From NCBI RefSeq assembly GCF_001182745.1, contig NZ_LN868938.1:1860001-1924000 (forward strand): DNA of 64,000 bases, written 5' to 3'. Origin of the DNA: Nocardia farcinica. GTDB lineage: Bacteria; Actinomycetota; Actinomycetes; Mycobacteriales; Mycobacteriaceae. This document shows, piece after piece, positions 40,701-48,762 of this stretch (the stretch's first letter is position 1; each line of letters opens with the position of its first letter). Below the pieces are notes generated by a model. It was given only the letters and a program-made list of their open reading frames with translations, was not told the DNA's origin and ran no database searches. Both the position numbers and the translations under genes were made by a program.

Positions 40701-42400
40701 GAGTGCTCCTGATTCCCCGGTCGCGCCGATTCCGACGCGAGCTTCTCGCCGATGTCGGTGCGCAGCCGCTTCTTGTCGACCTTGCCGACGCTGGTCTGCG
40801 GTAATTCCTGGACCCATTCCAAACGCTCGGGCCACTTGAACTTGGCCACGCCCAACGCCTCGAGGTGGGCGCGGATGTCATCGAGGCTCGACGCGACGCC
40901 GGTCGCCGCGACGAGATACGCGCAGGTCTTCTCCCCCAGCCGCGGATCGGGCATGGCCACCACGGCCGCGTTCGCCACGTTGGGGTGGCGCACCAGCAGC
41001 AGTTCCACCTCCTCGGCGTTGATCTTCTCGCCGCCGCGGTTGATGAGATCCTTGATGCGGCCCTCGATGGACACGTAGCGCACGCCGTCGATGACGACGA
41101 TCCGCGCCAGATCGCCGGTGCGATAGAACCCGTCGGGGGTGAACGCCGACCGATTGTGTTCGGGCGCGTCGAAATAACCGGGGATGGTGTACGGGCCGCG
41201 GCAGCACAGTTCTCCCACTGTGCCGTCGGGCAATTCGGTGTCGGCGCCGGGTTCGAGGATGCGGACCTCGTCGTCCGGGGCGATCGGCGTGCCGACCGTG
41301 GTGGCACGGGCGAGGGCGGGCGCATCCGGCGGCGTCACCGTGAACAGGCCCTCGGACATGCCGAACAGCTGACCCGCCCAATGTCCCGCGCCGTCGTCGG
41401 CGCGGGCGAACAACTCGTCGGTGAGTTTGGCACCCGACAGCACCACCCGCCGCAGGTGCACGCGCGCGGCATCGAAGCCCGGGGAGAGCACCGCCTGGTA
41501 GTGGCCGTGCCCGATCAGCACGTCGGTGGCGCGTGCGCGGGCCAGCAGCGGGAACGCGGTCGCGGTGTCGGGGGTCGCCAGCACCAGGCAGGCGCCGACC
41601 GAGTGCGCGCCGTGCAGGGCGCAGGTGATGCCCGCGTTGTGGATCAGCGGGATGAGGTGCGCGACCCGGGTGTGCTCGGTCCAGCCGAGCCGCCGCGCGT
41701 AGTACAGCGCGTTGTTCCAGTACTCGACGTGCCTGCGCGGGATGACCTTCGGCACTCCGGTGGTGCCACCGGAGAGTTGGAAGGCGACCACGTCGAGCGG
41801 GTCGATACCGGCTTGTACTCGCTCGACGTGGGCGCGGGCCTGCTCCGGTGGGATGCCCGCGCCCAGCGATTCGATCGCCACCGCTCCGGCGGGATCGCCG
41901 ACGGTGAGGATGTGGCGCAGGGTCGGATGCCCCTGCGCCTGGTCGCGGGCGAAGGCGACCAGGTCGAAGGACAGGCCCGTCTCGACCAGGTGCGCGACGG
42001 CGCCGACCTTGCGGCTGATGTGGCCGATCTCGTGCGCGCGGTGCGCGGCCAGGGTCGCCACCGGGACCAGACCGGCCTTGAGGCAGCCGTACCAGGCATA
42101 CACGGTCTCGAGCCGGTTGGTCGCCTGGAACAGCACCGGGTCGCCCGGGCGCAGGCCGAGTGCGTCGAGTCCGACCGCGATGCGGTCGGTGGCGCAGTCG
42201 AGTTCGGCATAGGTCACCGACGCGGCGGCGGTCACCACGGCGGGGCGCTCGGGGAAGCGGGCGGCGATCTCGTGCAGCCGCTGGGCCAGCGGCGTGTCCG
42301 TCCAGGCGCCCGACCGCCGGTAGCGTTCGGCGCGCTCGGGCGGGTAGTCGACCAGCCGCTGTCCCCAGCGCTCCCGCCCACCCAGCACGGTCGTCCTCAT
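40697..42400 (-). CDS. Aryl-acid AMP ligase (2,3-dihydroxybenzoate/salicylate type)
   Basis: This 567-residue adenylate-forming ligase resembles DhbE and salicylyl-AMP ligases. It has the ATP loop SGGTTGVPKV, PAHR-like VPVATLAAHRAHEIGH after the first strand, RTGDLARI near residue 430 and the C-terminal catalytic lysine in SVGKVDKKRL. It activates a carboxylic acid, probably aromatic, to the acyl adenylate and perhaps the CoA thioester. It is coupled by 4-nt overlaps to hyuB (upstream) and the FAD hydroxylase (downstream). Confidence 0.85.
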   Translation of the reverse strand: MRTTVLGGRERWGQRLVDYPPERAERYRRSGAWTDTPLAQRLHEIAARFPERPAVVTAAASVTYAELDCATDRIAVGLDALGLRPGDPVLFQATNRLETVYAWYGCLKAGLVPVATLAAHRAHEIGHISRKVGAVAHLVETGLSFDLVAFARDQAQGHPTLRHILTVGDPAGAVAIESLGAGIPPEQARAHVERVQAGIDPLDVVAFQLSGGTTGVPKVIPRRHVEYWNNALYYARRLGWTEHTRVAHLIPLIHNAGITCALHGAHSVGACLVLATPDTATAFPLLARARATDVLIGHGHYQAVLSPGFDAARVHLRRVVLSGAKLTDELFARADDGAGHWAGQLFGMSEGLFTVTPPDAPALARATTVGTPIAPDDEVRILEPGADTELPDGTVGELCCRGPYTIPGYFDAPEHNRSAFTPDGFYRTGDLARIVVIDGVRYVSIEGRIKDLINRGGEKINAEEVELLLVRHPNVANAAVVAMPDPRLGEKTCAYLVAATGVASSLDDIRAHLEALGVAKFKWPERLEWVQELPQTSVGKVDKKRLRTDIGEKLASESARPGNQEHS

Positions 42401-44715
42401 CGGCCCACCGCCGGGAGCAACCGCGCCAGCTCGGAGAGGTGGTCGGGGTGGTCGGCGGGCACGATGCCGGAGTACAGCGCGGTCCAGCAACCCGGGCAGC
42501 ACTGCTGCCGGAACACCACCGGGGTGTCGACGTATGCGGCCGGGTCGGAGGTGACCTGCGGACCTGCCTCATTCGACGGGCCCTCGTAACAGGCCAGCGC
42601 CAGTCGCCCGGAGCCGCTGTCGCCCAGCAGCCGCCCGCAGTGCGCGCAGCCGATGAAGCGATCGTCGCCGTCCCGCACCTCGACCAGGTTGTCGTCGAGG
42701 CGCCGGGCACGGGCGAGATCCAGGGTGGTGCCCGGAGCATCGGGGACCACCGAGCGTTCCCGCCGCCGGGCACGCAGCGCGGCACGCAGGTCCGCGGTCT
42801 TCGCGACGTCGAGTGTCCCGTCGGCGACGACGACGCCGTAGCCGAGTTCGGCGCCCTGTGGGCTCACCTTGCCGTTGCGGACGTCGACCGCCACCGCTTC
42901 GGGGTCGCGGCGCAGCGGGTCGCCGTACCCGCCGCCGCCCTGCCAGTGCATGTAGAGGACTTCGCCGGGGGCGAGGTAACTCTCGGCGTAGCAGGCGCCG
43001 AGTTCCGCGGTGCCGTCGAGTTCGTCGAGAGAGCCGGGAATGCGCCCCTCGGCCAGCATCCGCAGCACACCGGAGTCCCTGGCGAGGATCTCCAGGCCGG
43101 TGTTGCCCGGCAACCCACCCGCCAGGCCGCCGTTCTGCGCGACCGCCTTACCCGCCGAGGCGAACACCAGGCCCATCGGCAGGCTGGTGCCGTACGGTGT
43201 CACCGCCAGCGAGGCGCTGACACCGCCGCGGTGCCGCCCCGGCCCGCCGGAGTCGGGTTCTTCGCGCCGCCACAGCGTCAGCAGCGGGTAGAGGAACTCG
43301 GTCATCTCGGTGTCGGGGATGCGGCCCATCGGGATGCAGAACAGCCCACCGGTGTCCATGCCGTCGGCGACGGGGCGCGCGCCGTAGCCGCCCGCCATCG
43401 GCTCCATCATGATGTTGAGGAACGGCACCGGCTGTTCGGCCCGCTCGTCCAGACCGGCCACCACCGCGGTGTCCCAGGTGCCGCAGCAGGAGGCCTGCAC
43501 GTTCTTGCCGAATTCGATGTGCTGGTCGAGCATCTGGGCCAGGCATTCGGCGATCAGGTTGCCGGTGAGCCACGCCGGGCCGATCGGCCCGCGGCTCACC
43601 GCCGCCGGGAAGGTGGCGTTGTTGATGGTGCCTTCTTCGGAGATCAGGTCGAAGCAGCGCATCAGGCCGCCGGCCGACCACGGGATGTCACCGGCCAGGA
43701 TCGGCAGCAGCGCCAGCATCACGCCGCCGCGCATGCCCGCGTAGGTGCAGTTGATGACGCCGGTCTGTGGATCTGTTCCGGTGAAGTCGAAGCTGAGGTG
43801 GTCGCGGGTCTTGGTCATAGCGACCGTGATCTTGTGCACGCCGCGATCGCCGATCTGCGCCTGATCCTGGTAGCCGGTGGCGCGCCAGGTGCCGTCGGGC
43901 AGATCGGAGAGCTTGGCGCGCAACCGGTTCTCCGCGTCGGCCATCATGCGCTTCATGACCGCCTTGACGGTATCGGCGCCGTACTGCTCGATCACCGCGA
44001 GCAACCGGTTGCGCCCCACCGTGTTCGCGCCGATCTTGGCGCGCAGGTCCAAGCCGACCAGCATCGGCACCCGCGAACGGCGGACCCACACGTCGGCCAC
44101 GTCGCGCTGGAGTTCGTAGTCACGCACCACCTTGATCGGCGGGGTCGGCAGCGATTCGGAGAACACGTCCTTGGCCGCCGGGTCGAACGAGCCCAGACCC
44201 GAACCACCGAGGTCGGGTTCGTGGCAGATGGCGCTCGTCCACGCGAACAGTTCGCCCTCGTGGAAGACCGGTTGATAGACGATGACGTCACTCTGGTGCA
44301 GACCGCCGCCCACCCACGGGTCGTTGCACAGGAACATGTCGCCCTCGGCGATACCGGGGTTGGTGCTGCGGTTGCGCAACGTCCAATAGATGGCCAGGTC
44401 GACAGCGCCGACCAGCATGGTGTTGTAGAGGCCGACCTGAACCTCCTGGCCCAGCTCGTCGCTGATGGCGAAGTCGAAATCGTTGGCGTCGGTGACGATC
44501 GGCGAGCCCGACATCCGCTTGAGCGCCTCGCCCATCTCGTCGGTCACCGACCACAGGCGGTGCCGGATGACCTCGTAGGTGAGCGGGTCGACACCGTCGA
44601 TCTGTTCCTGGGTGACGGTGTGGACCGGCAGCGTGGGCGGCAGCGAGCGGCGCAACTCCTCGGGGTCGACGGGGCGGCTGGCGAATACTTCGGACCCGGG
44701 AATGGGTGCGGTCAT
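42397..44715 (-). CDS. HyuB-family (hydantoinase B/acetone carboxylase) subunit with fused zinc domain
   Basis: This 772-residue protein has a hydantoinase B/oxoprolinase domain over about residues 40-640 (CNDPWVGGGLHQSDV, FDFTGTDPQTGVINCTYAGMRGG, GGAGR-like GGGGYGDP). A C-terminal cysteine-rich domain follows, with CAHC near residue 690 and CCPGC near residue 745. The tail resembles the small zinc subunit of acetone/acetophenone carboxylases, here fused to the B chain. Relatives are ATP-dependent carboxylases, hydantoinases or lactamases. It lies 26 nt after hyuA and overlaps the ligase gene by 4 nt. Confidence 0.85.
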   Translation of the reverse strand: MTAPIPGSEVFASRPVDPEELRRSLPPTLPVHTVTQEQIDGVDPLTYEVIRHRLWSVTDEMGEALKRMSGSPIVTDANDFDFAISDELGQEVQVGLYNTMLVGAVDLAIYWTLRNRSTNPGIAEGDMFLCNDPWVGGGLHQSDVIVYQPVFHEGELFAWTSAICHEPDLGGSGLGSFDPAAKDVFSESLPTPPIKVVRDYELQRDVADVWVRRSRVPMLVGLDLRAKIGANTVGRNRLLAVIEQYGADTVKAVMKRMMADAENRLRAKLSDLPDGTWRATGYQDQAQIGDRGVHKITVAMTKTRDHLSFDFTGTDPQTGVINCTYAGMRGGVMLALLPILAGDIPWSAGGLMRCFDLISEEGTINNATFPAAVSRGPIGPAWLTGNLIAECLAQMLDQHIEFGKNVQASCCGTWDTAVVAGLDERAEQPVPFLNIMMEPMAGGYGARPVADGMDTGGLFCIPMGRIPDTEMTEFLYPLLTLWRREEPDSGGPGRHRGGVSASLAVTPYGTSLPMGLVFASAGKAVAQNGGLAGGLPGNTGLEILARDSGVLRMLAEGRIPGSLDELDGTAELGACYAESYLAPGEVLYMHWQGGGGYGDPLRRDPEAVAVDVRNGKVSPQGAELGYGVVVADGTLDVAKTADLRAALRARRRERSVVPDAPGTTLDLARARRLDDNLVEVRDGDDRFIGCAHCGRLLGDSGSGRLALACYEGPSNEAGPQVTSDPAAYVDTPVVFRQQCCPGCWTALYSGIVPADHPDHLSELARLLPAVGR

Positions 44716-44741
44716 GGTGGTTCTCCTGGTACGAGGCTGGG

Positions 44742-46844
44742 CTAGTCGGCGGTGATGGTGAGATTGCCGAGTCGGTCGACGGTTCCGGTCGAGTCGTGCG
44801 GCACCACCACCGTCGTGGTGGGCACCTCGACGATCGCGGGCCCGCGTAGCACGTGGCCCGCCCGCAGCCGGGTGTAGTCGTAGATGTCGGTGTCGACGAA
44901 GCCGCGACGGCCGTCGAGGCACACCTTTCTGGTGCCCACGCGCGCGACGCTCGCGTCGGCCGAATCGGCGACGGCGAGTTCGGGCAGCTCCGGCGAGAAC
45001 GGCAGTACGCCGGTGCCGCGGACCCGGTAGGTGATGGCCTGGATGCCCGCCTCCCGGAATCCGCTGTCGGCTCCGTAGAGCTCGGCGTAGCGCTGCTCGA
45101 AAGTGTCGGAGGCGGTGGCGATTTCGGTGGCGGTCAGCGCGCCCCCGGCGACCGGGGTCGCGACCTCGGCCAGCTGCATGGTGTAGCGCATGTCGATCTC
45201 GCGGTCGATGCGGACCTCCGCGAACTGCAGGCCCTGGCGCGCCAGCTGCTCGCGAACCTGTTCCTCGAGCTGCTTGAAGTTCTGTTCCACGCGGGCCGGG
45301 TCCAACGGCATGGCGGCCGGGTCGGACAGTTCCTTGGCCAGCACGATGTCGGAGGAGGCCAGACCGTAGGCGGAGAAGGCCGAGGCCACCTGCCCGAGCG
45401 GCACCACGACGTCACGCACGCCGATCTCCTGGGCATACCGGCCACAGTGCGCGGGGCCGGAGCCGCCGAAGGCGTAGACGATGAAGTCGCGTGGATCGTG
45501 CCCGGCTTCGACGACCGTCTTTCGGAGCAGGTCGCCGGTCTGAGCGTTCTGGACCTCGTAGATCGCCGCGGCCGCCTCCTCCACCGACAAGCCCAGCGGC
45601 TCGGCGATCCGGCGGCGGATGGCCTCGCGCGCCAGCTCCACGTCCAGCGCCTTGCGCCCGCCGAGGAGACCCCGCTGGGGCAGGATGCCGAGCACCAGAT
45701 TGGCGTCGGTGTTGGTGGGCTCGGTGCCGCCCTGCCCGTAGCAGGCCGGGCCGGGCACGGCCTGGGCGCTGTGCGGACCGATCTGCAGGTTTCCACCGGC
45801 GTCGAGCCAGGCGATCGCGCCGCCGCCGGAACCGATGGCGTGCACTTCGAGGGTCGGCACGTTGATCGGGTGGTGGTTGATGATCGTCGTCGAGGAGCGC
45901 ACCGGTTCACCGTCGACGATGAGCCCGGCGAGGAAGGTGGTGCCGCCCGCGTCGGTGGCGATGATGTTGCGGTGGCCGAGTTGGCGGCCCAGCGACACCG
46001 CACCGACGACGCCGCCGGTGAGCACCGAGCCCACCGTGGAAATCGCGTGTGCGGGAGCTTCGGCGGCCGCGACCGCGCCGCCGTTGCTCTGCATCACCAG
46101 CAGCGGTCCCGCCAGGGAGTGCTCGCGCAGCCTGCCTTCCAGTTCGCCGAGGTAGTCGCGCAGGCCGGGACCGATCTGGGTGCTCATGATCGTGGTTGCG
46201 TTGCGGGCGAATTCGCGGATCCGGGGGCTGACCTCGCTCGAGAGCGAGACGAACAGGTCCGGATCGATGTCGTGGGCGATCTCGCGGATGCGCCGCTCAT
46301 GGGCGGGATTGCGGAAGGACCACAGCAGCGACACCGCGACCGCGGTGATGCCGTCCGCACGCAGGGCGTGGATGGCCGCGCGCACCTCGTCTTCGTCCAG
46401 CGGCACCACCACCCGGCCGTCGCGGTCGACGCGCTCGGTCACCTCCAGCGCGTGGCGCTTGCTCACCAGGCCGTGCGACTTGCTCTGGCCGAGCACGTTC
46501 TGCAACTGCTCGGGTGAGCGGCCGAGGTACCTGCCCTCGACGTTCATGATGTAGATCGAGTCGCGGTGGCCCTTGGTGGTGAGGAAGCCCACCTCGGGTA
46601 CCTGGTTCATCACCAGCGCGTTCAGCGACGAGGTGGTGCCGTGCGCGATGTGGTGGGTGTCGGCGAGCATCGCCGCGAGCGGCCGGCCGAGCTGCTGGGC
46701 CAGCACCTCGAGCACATCCATCACGCCGCGGGAGTAGTCCGGCGGGGTCGAGGGCGACTTGCCCGCGATCACCATGCCCTCGCCGTCGTCGAGGACGGCG
46801 TCTGTGAACGTGCCACCGACGTCCACTCCGATCACATATCCCAT
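44742..46844 (-). CDS. HyuA-family (hydantoinase A/acetone carboxylase) ATP-binding subunit
   Basis: This 700-residue subunit has the actin-like ATP loop DVGGTFTD at residues 8-15, AHGTTSSLNAL, TDAGGTTFLAGLI, PGPACYG and AFGGSGPAHCGRYAQEIG. All are typical of hydantoinase A, 5-oxoprolinase and acetone/acetophenone carboxylase alpha chains. Such enzymes phosphorylate the substrate or bicarbonate with ATP. It is the first gene of the leftward arm. The promoter TTGACA-17-AATACT lies 72-101 bp upstream. Confidence 0.9.
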   Translation of the reverse strand: MGYVIGVDVGGTFTDAVLDDGEGMVIAGKSPSTPPDYSRGVMDVLEVLAQQLGRPLAAMLADTHHIAHGTTSSLNALVMNQVPEVGFLTTKGHRDSIYIMNVEGRYLGRSPEQLQNVLGQSKSHGLVSKRHALEVTERVDRDGRVVVPLDEDEVRAAIHALRADGITAVAVSLLWSFRNPAHERRIREIAHDIDPDLFVSLSSEVSPRIREFARNATTIMSTQIGPGLRDYLGELEGRLREHSLAGPLLVMQSNGGAVAAAEAPAHAISTVGSVLTGGVVGAVSLGRQLGHRNIIATDAGGTTFLAGLIVDGEPVRSSTTIINHHPINVPTLEVHAIGSGGGAIAWLDAGGNLQIGPHSAQAVPGPACYGQGGTEPTNTDANLVLGILPQRGLLGGRKALDVELAREAIRRRIAEPLGLSVEEAAAAIYEVQNAQTGDLLRKTVVEAGHDPRDFIVYAFGGSGPAHCGRYAQEIGVRDVVVPLGQVASAFSAYGLASSDIVLAKELSDPAAMPLDPARVEQNFKQLEEQVREQLARQGLQFAEVRIDREIDMRYTMQLAEVATPVAGGALTATEIATASDTFEQRYAELYGADSGFREAGIQAITYRVRGTGVLPFSPELPELAVADSADASVARVGTRKVCLDGRRGFVDTDIYDYTRLRAGHVLRGPAIVEVPTTTVVVPHDSTGTVDRLGNLTITAD

Positions 46845-46916
46845 TGCCGCTGTGCTCCTTCGGACAGAGGTGCGGGCGAGCCGAATCCGGCCGCCGCTCG
46901 TTTAACGAATTCGTCG

Positions 46917-46945
46917 AGTATTTGACGTGTTCGACGACATGTCAA
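46917..46945 (-). promoter_or_regulatory. hyuA promoter with overlapping palindrome
   Basis: On the minus strand TTGACA (46945-46940), 17 bp and AATACT (46922-46917) form a good housekeeping-type promoter. The same bases form an inverted repeat: TTGACGTG (46922-46929) against CATGTCAA (46938-46945), 7 of 8 matching. A repressor bound here would block RNA polymerase. Confidence 0.65.
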
Positions 46946-47002
46946 GCCACTCTCGTGAGTCGGATCACTTTTCCAGGGTAACTCTCCCAGCTCGAACCAC
47001 CC

Positions 47003-47032
47003 TTGACGTGTCCGTCTCTGATGTCGAATACT
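47003..47032 (+). promoter_or_regulatory. Promoter of the rightward catabolic arm
   Basis: TTGACG (47003-47008), 18 bp and AATACT (47027-47032) face right, 58 bp before the maleate isomerase ATG. The sequence aligns with the hyuA promoter on the other strand (TTGACrTGTC at the left, yGTCrAATACT at the right). One regulator can thus recognise both. Confidence 0.6.
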
Positions 47033-47089
47033 TGTCGTGAACGTCGAATCGCGGGCGAGGGTCGCCCGCATCGGATCGGAAGGGAAACG

Positions 47090-47845
47090 ATGGGCATCCA
47101 CCGCATCGGGCTGGTCGTCCCCAGCTCCAACGTCACCGTCGAAACGGAGATGCCCGCGCTGCTGTCGCGGCATCCCGGGGCGGAGTTCTCGTTCCACTCG
47201 ACGCGGATGCGCATGCACACCGTCTCGCCCGAGGGGCTGGCCGCGATGAACGCCCAGCGCGAACGGTGCGTGCTCGAGATCGCCGACGCGGCACCGGAGG
47301 TGATCCTCTACGCCTGCCTGGTCGCGGTCATGGTCGGCGGGCCGGGCGAGCACCACCGGGTGGAGAGCGCCGTCGCCGAGCAGCTGGCGACCGGCGGCTC
47401 GCAGGCGCTGGTCCGCTCCAGCGCAGGTGCACTGGTCGAGGGTTTGCGCGCGCTGGACGCGCAGCGAGTCGCCCTGGTGACCCCGTACATGCGCCCGCTC
47501 GCGGAGAAGGTGGTCGCGTATCTGGAAGCCGAAGGCTTCACCATCTCGGACTGGCGTGCGCTGGAGGTGGCGGACAACACCGAGGTCGGCTGCATCCCGG
47601 GCGAGCAGGTAATGGCCGCGGCCCGCTCACTCGACCTGAGCGAGGTCGACGCGCTGGTGATCTCCTGCTGCGTGCAGATGCCCTCGCTACCGCTCGTCGA
47701 GACCGCCGAACGCGAATTCGGCATTCCCGTCCTGTCCGCCGCGACCGCGGGCGCCTACAGCATCCTGCGCAGCCTCGACCTGCCCGTCGCCGTGCCCGGC
47801 GCGGGGCGGCTGCTGCGCCAGGACTCCGCTGTCACCGCGAGCTGA
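47090..47845 (+). CDS. maiA: Maleate cis-trans isomerase (Asp/Glu racemase superfamily)
   Basis: This 251-residue enzyme belongs to the maleate isomerase/arylmalonate decarboxylase family. The two catalytic cysteines are Cys76 (VILYACLVAV) and Cys194 (ISCCVQMPS), the same numbers as in the Nocardia farcinica enzyme. The N-terminal VVPSSNVTVETE binds the carboxylates. It converts maleate or a related cis-dicarboxylate to the trans form (fumarate), usually the last step of an aromatic or pyridine degradation route. It opens the rightward arm. The VOC gene follows after 27 nt. Confidence 0.9.
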   Translation: MGIHRIGLVVPSSNVTVETEMPALLSRHPGAEFSFHSTRMRMHTVSPEGLAAMNAQRERCVLEIADAAPEVILYACLVAVMVGGPGEHHRVESAVAEQLATGGSQALVRSSAGALVEGLRALDAQRVALVTPYMRPLAEKVVAYLEAEGFTISDWRALEVADNTEVGCIPGEQVMAAARSLDLSEVDALVISCCVQMPSLPLVETAEREFGIPVLSAATAGAYSILRSLDLPVAVPGAGRLLRQDSAVTAS

Positions 47846-47872
47846 CCGCACCGAGATCATTCAGGAGCCATC

Positions 47873-48520
47873 ATGAGCGCACTCGCCCACACCGTCCGCG
47901 GCGTCGATCACGTCGCCTACCCCACCTTCGACCCCGCGGCCACCGTCGCGTTCTATCGCGACGTGCTCGGTTTCCCGGTCGTGCACTCGATCTGCGCGGC
48001 GGGTTGGGGTCCGGACAAGCACCCCGATTTCATCCACTTCTTCTTCGACATCGGCAACGACGACCGGCTGGCGTTCTTCTACTACTTCGGCCTGACGCCC
48101 TTCGACGGCGGCCCGCAGGGCGATGCGTATTCGCGGTTCGGACCCGAGGTGCCGATCTGGTTCATTCGTTCCCGCCACCTGGCCATCCACGTCGACAGCG
48201 AGGCAGACCTACTCGAGTACCGCAGCCGCCTGGACAACAGCGCGTGGCCGGTGGAGATGCAGATCCAGCACGAGACCATCGAGTCCATCTACACCCACGA
48301 CCCCAACGGATACATGATCGAGATCACCCGGGCACTGCGCCCGGTGACTCCGCAGGAAGACCTCGACGCCAACCTGACCATCGATGCTCTGGTCGACGTC
48401 GTGTCCCGGCCGAATCCGAGCATGGCCGCCCTGCTCGCCCGCAAGGCCGAACTCATCGTGGAGCGGGCCGAGGCGTGGCAGGCGGCGCGTGGCGAGCACA
48501 CCGCGGCGGTGGCGCGATGA
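47873..48520 (+). CDS. VOC-superfamily metalloenzyme (glyoxalase/extradiol dioxygenase fold)
   Basis: This 215-residue protein has two beta-alpha-beta-beta-beta modules with a likely metal triad His13 (VDHVAY), His106 (HLAIHVDS) and Glu150 (NGYMIEIT). That is the arrangement of extradiol dioxygenases and glyoxalases. A helical tail of about 50 residues follows. In this context it could cleave a hydroxylated ring or act on a CoA- or lactone-type intermediate. GGAGCC precedes the ATG. The stop overlaps the next start (ATGA, 48517-48520). Confidence 0.82.
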   Translation: MSALAHTVRGVDHVAYPTFDPAATVAFYRDVLGFPVVHSICAAGWGPDKHPDFIHFFFDIGNDDRLAFFYYFGLTPFDGGPQGDAYSRFGPEVPIWFIRSRHLAIHVDSEADLLEYRSRLDNSAWPVEMQIQHETIESIYTHDPNGYMIEITRALRPVTPQEDLDANLTIDALVDVVSRPNPSMAALLARKAELIVERAEAWQAARGEHTAAVAR

Positions 48521-48762
48521 CGGCGCTGTTCGTGCTCGACGTGCCGGAGAACAAGCCCGTCGCCGAGGTGGCCGGGCGTGACCCGGCGGTCAGCGTCGAC
48601 CGCGTGGGTCCGTACTTCAAGATCAGCGCGCCCGGCCCGATCAGAGTGGATCGGCGGGCGACCGGATGCAGGCATGCGGTCTGGTACAGCAGCGTGGCCG
48701 GCCTGATCGACTCGCGGATCGTCCAGTGGGACAAAGACGCGTTGGAGGTGCGGCCGCGATGA
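48517..48762 (+). CDS. Small protein of unknown function (81 aa)
   Basis: This 81-residue protein shows no recognised domain. It starts MTALFVLDVPENKPVAEVAG and contains YFKISAPGPIRVDRRATGCRHAVWYS, with one cysteine and one nearby histidine. Both ends overlap neighbours by 4 nt (VOC gene and hydrolase gene). Coupling on both sides shows it is a genuine operon member, perhaps a small enzyme subunit or accessory protein. The position is the only clue to its function. Confidence 0.75.
   Translation: MTALFVLDVPENKPVAEVAGRDPAVSVDRVGPYFKISAPGPIRVDRRATGCRHAVWYSSVAGLIDSRIVQWDKDALEVRPR

Noticed and set aside
42160..44745. An 861-codon open frame on the + strand opposite hyuB
   Set aside because: The sense strand encodes a complete HyuB with conserved domains. 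The antisense frame is low-complexity with no recognisable protein sequence.
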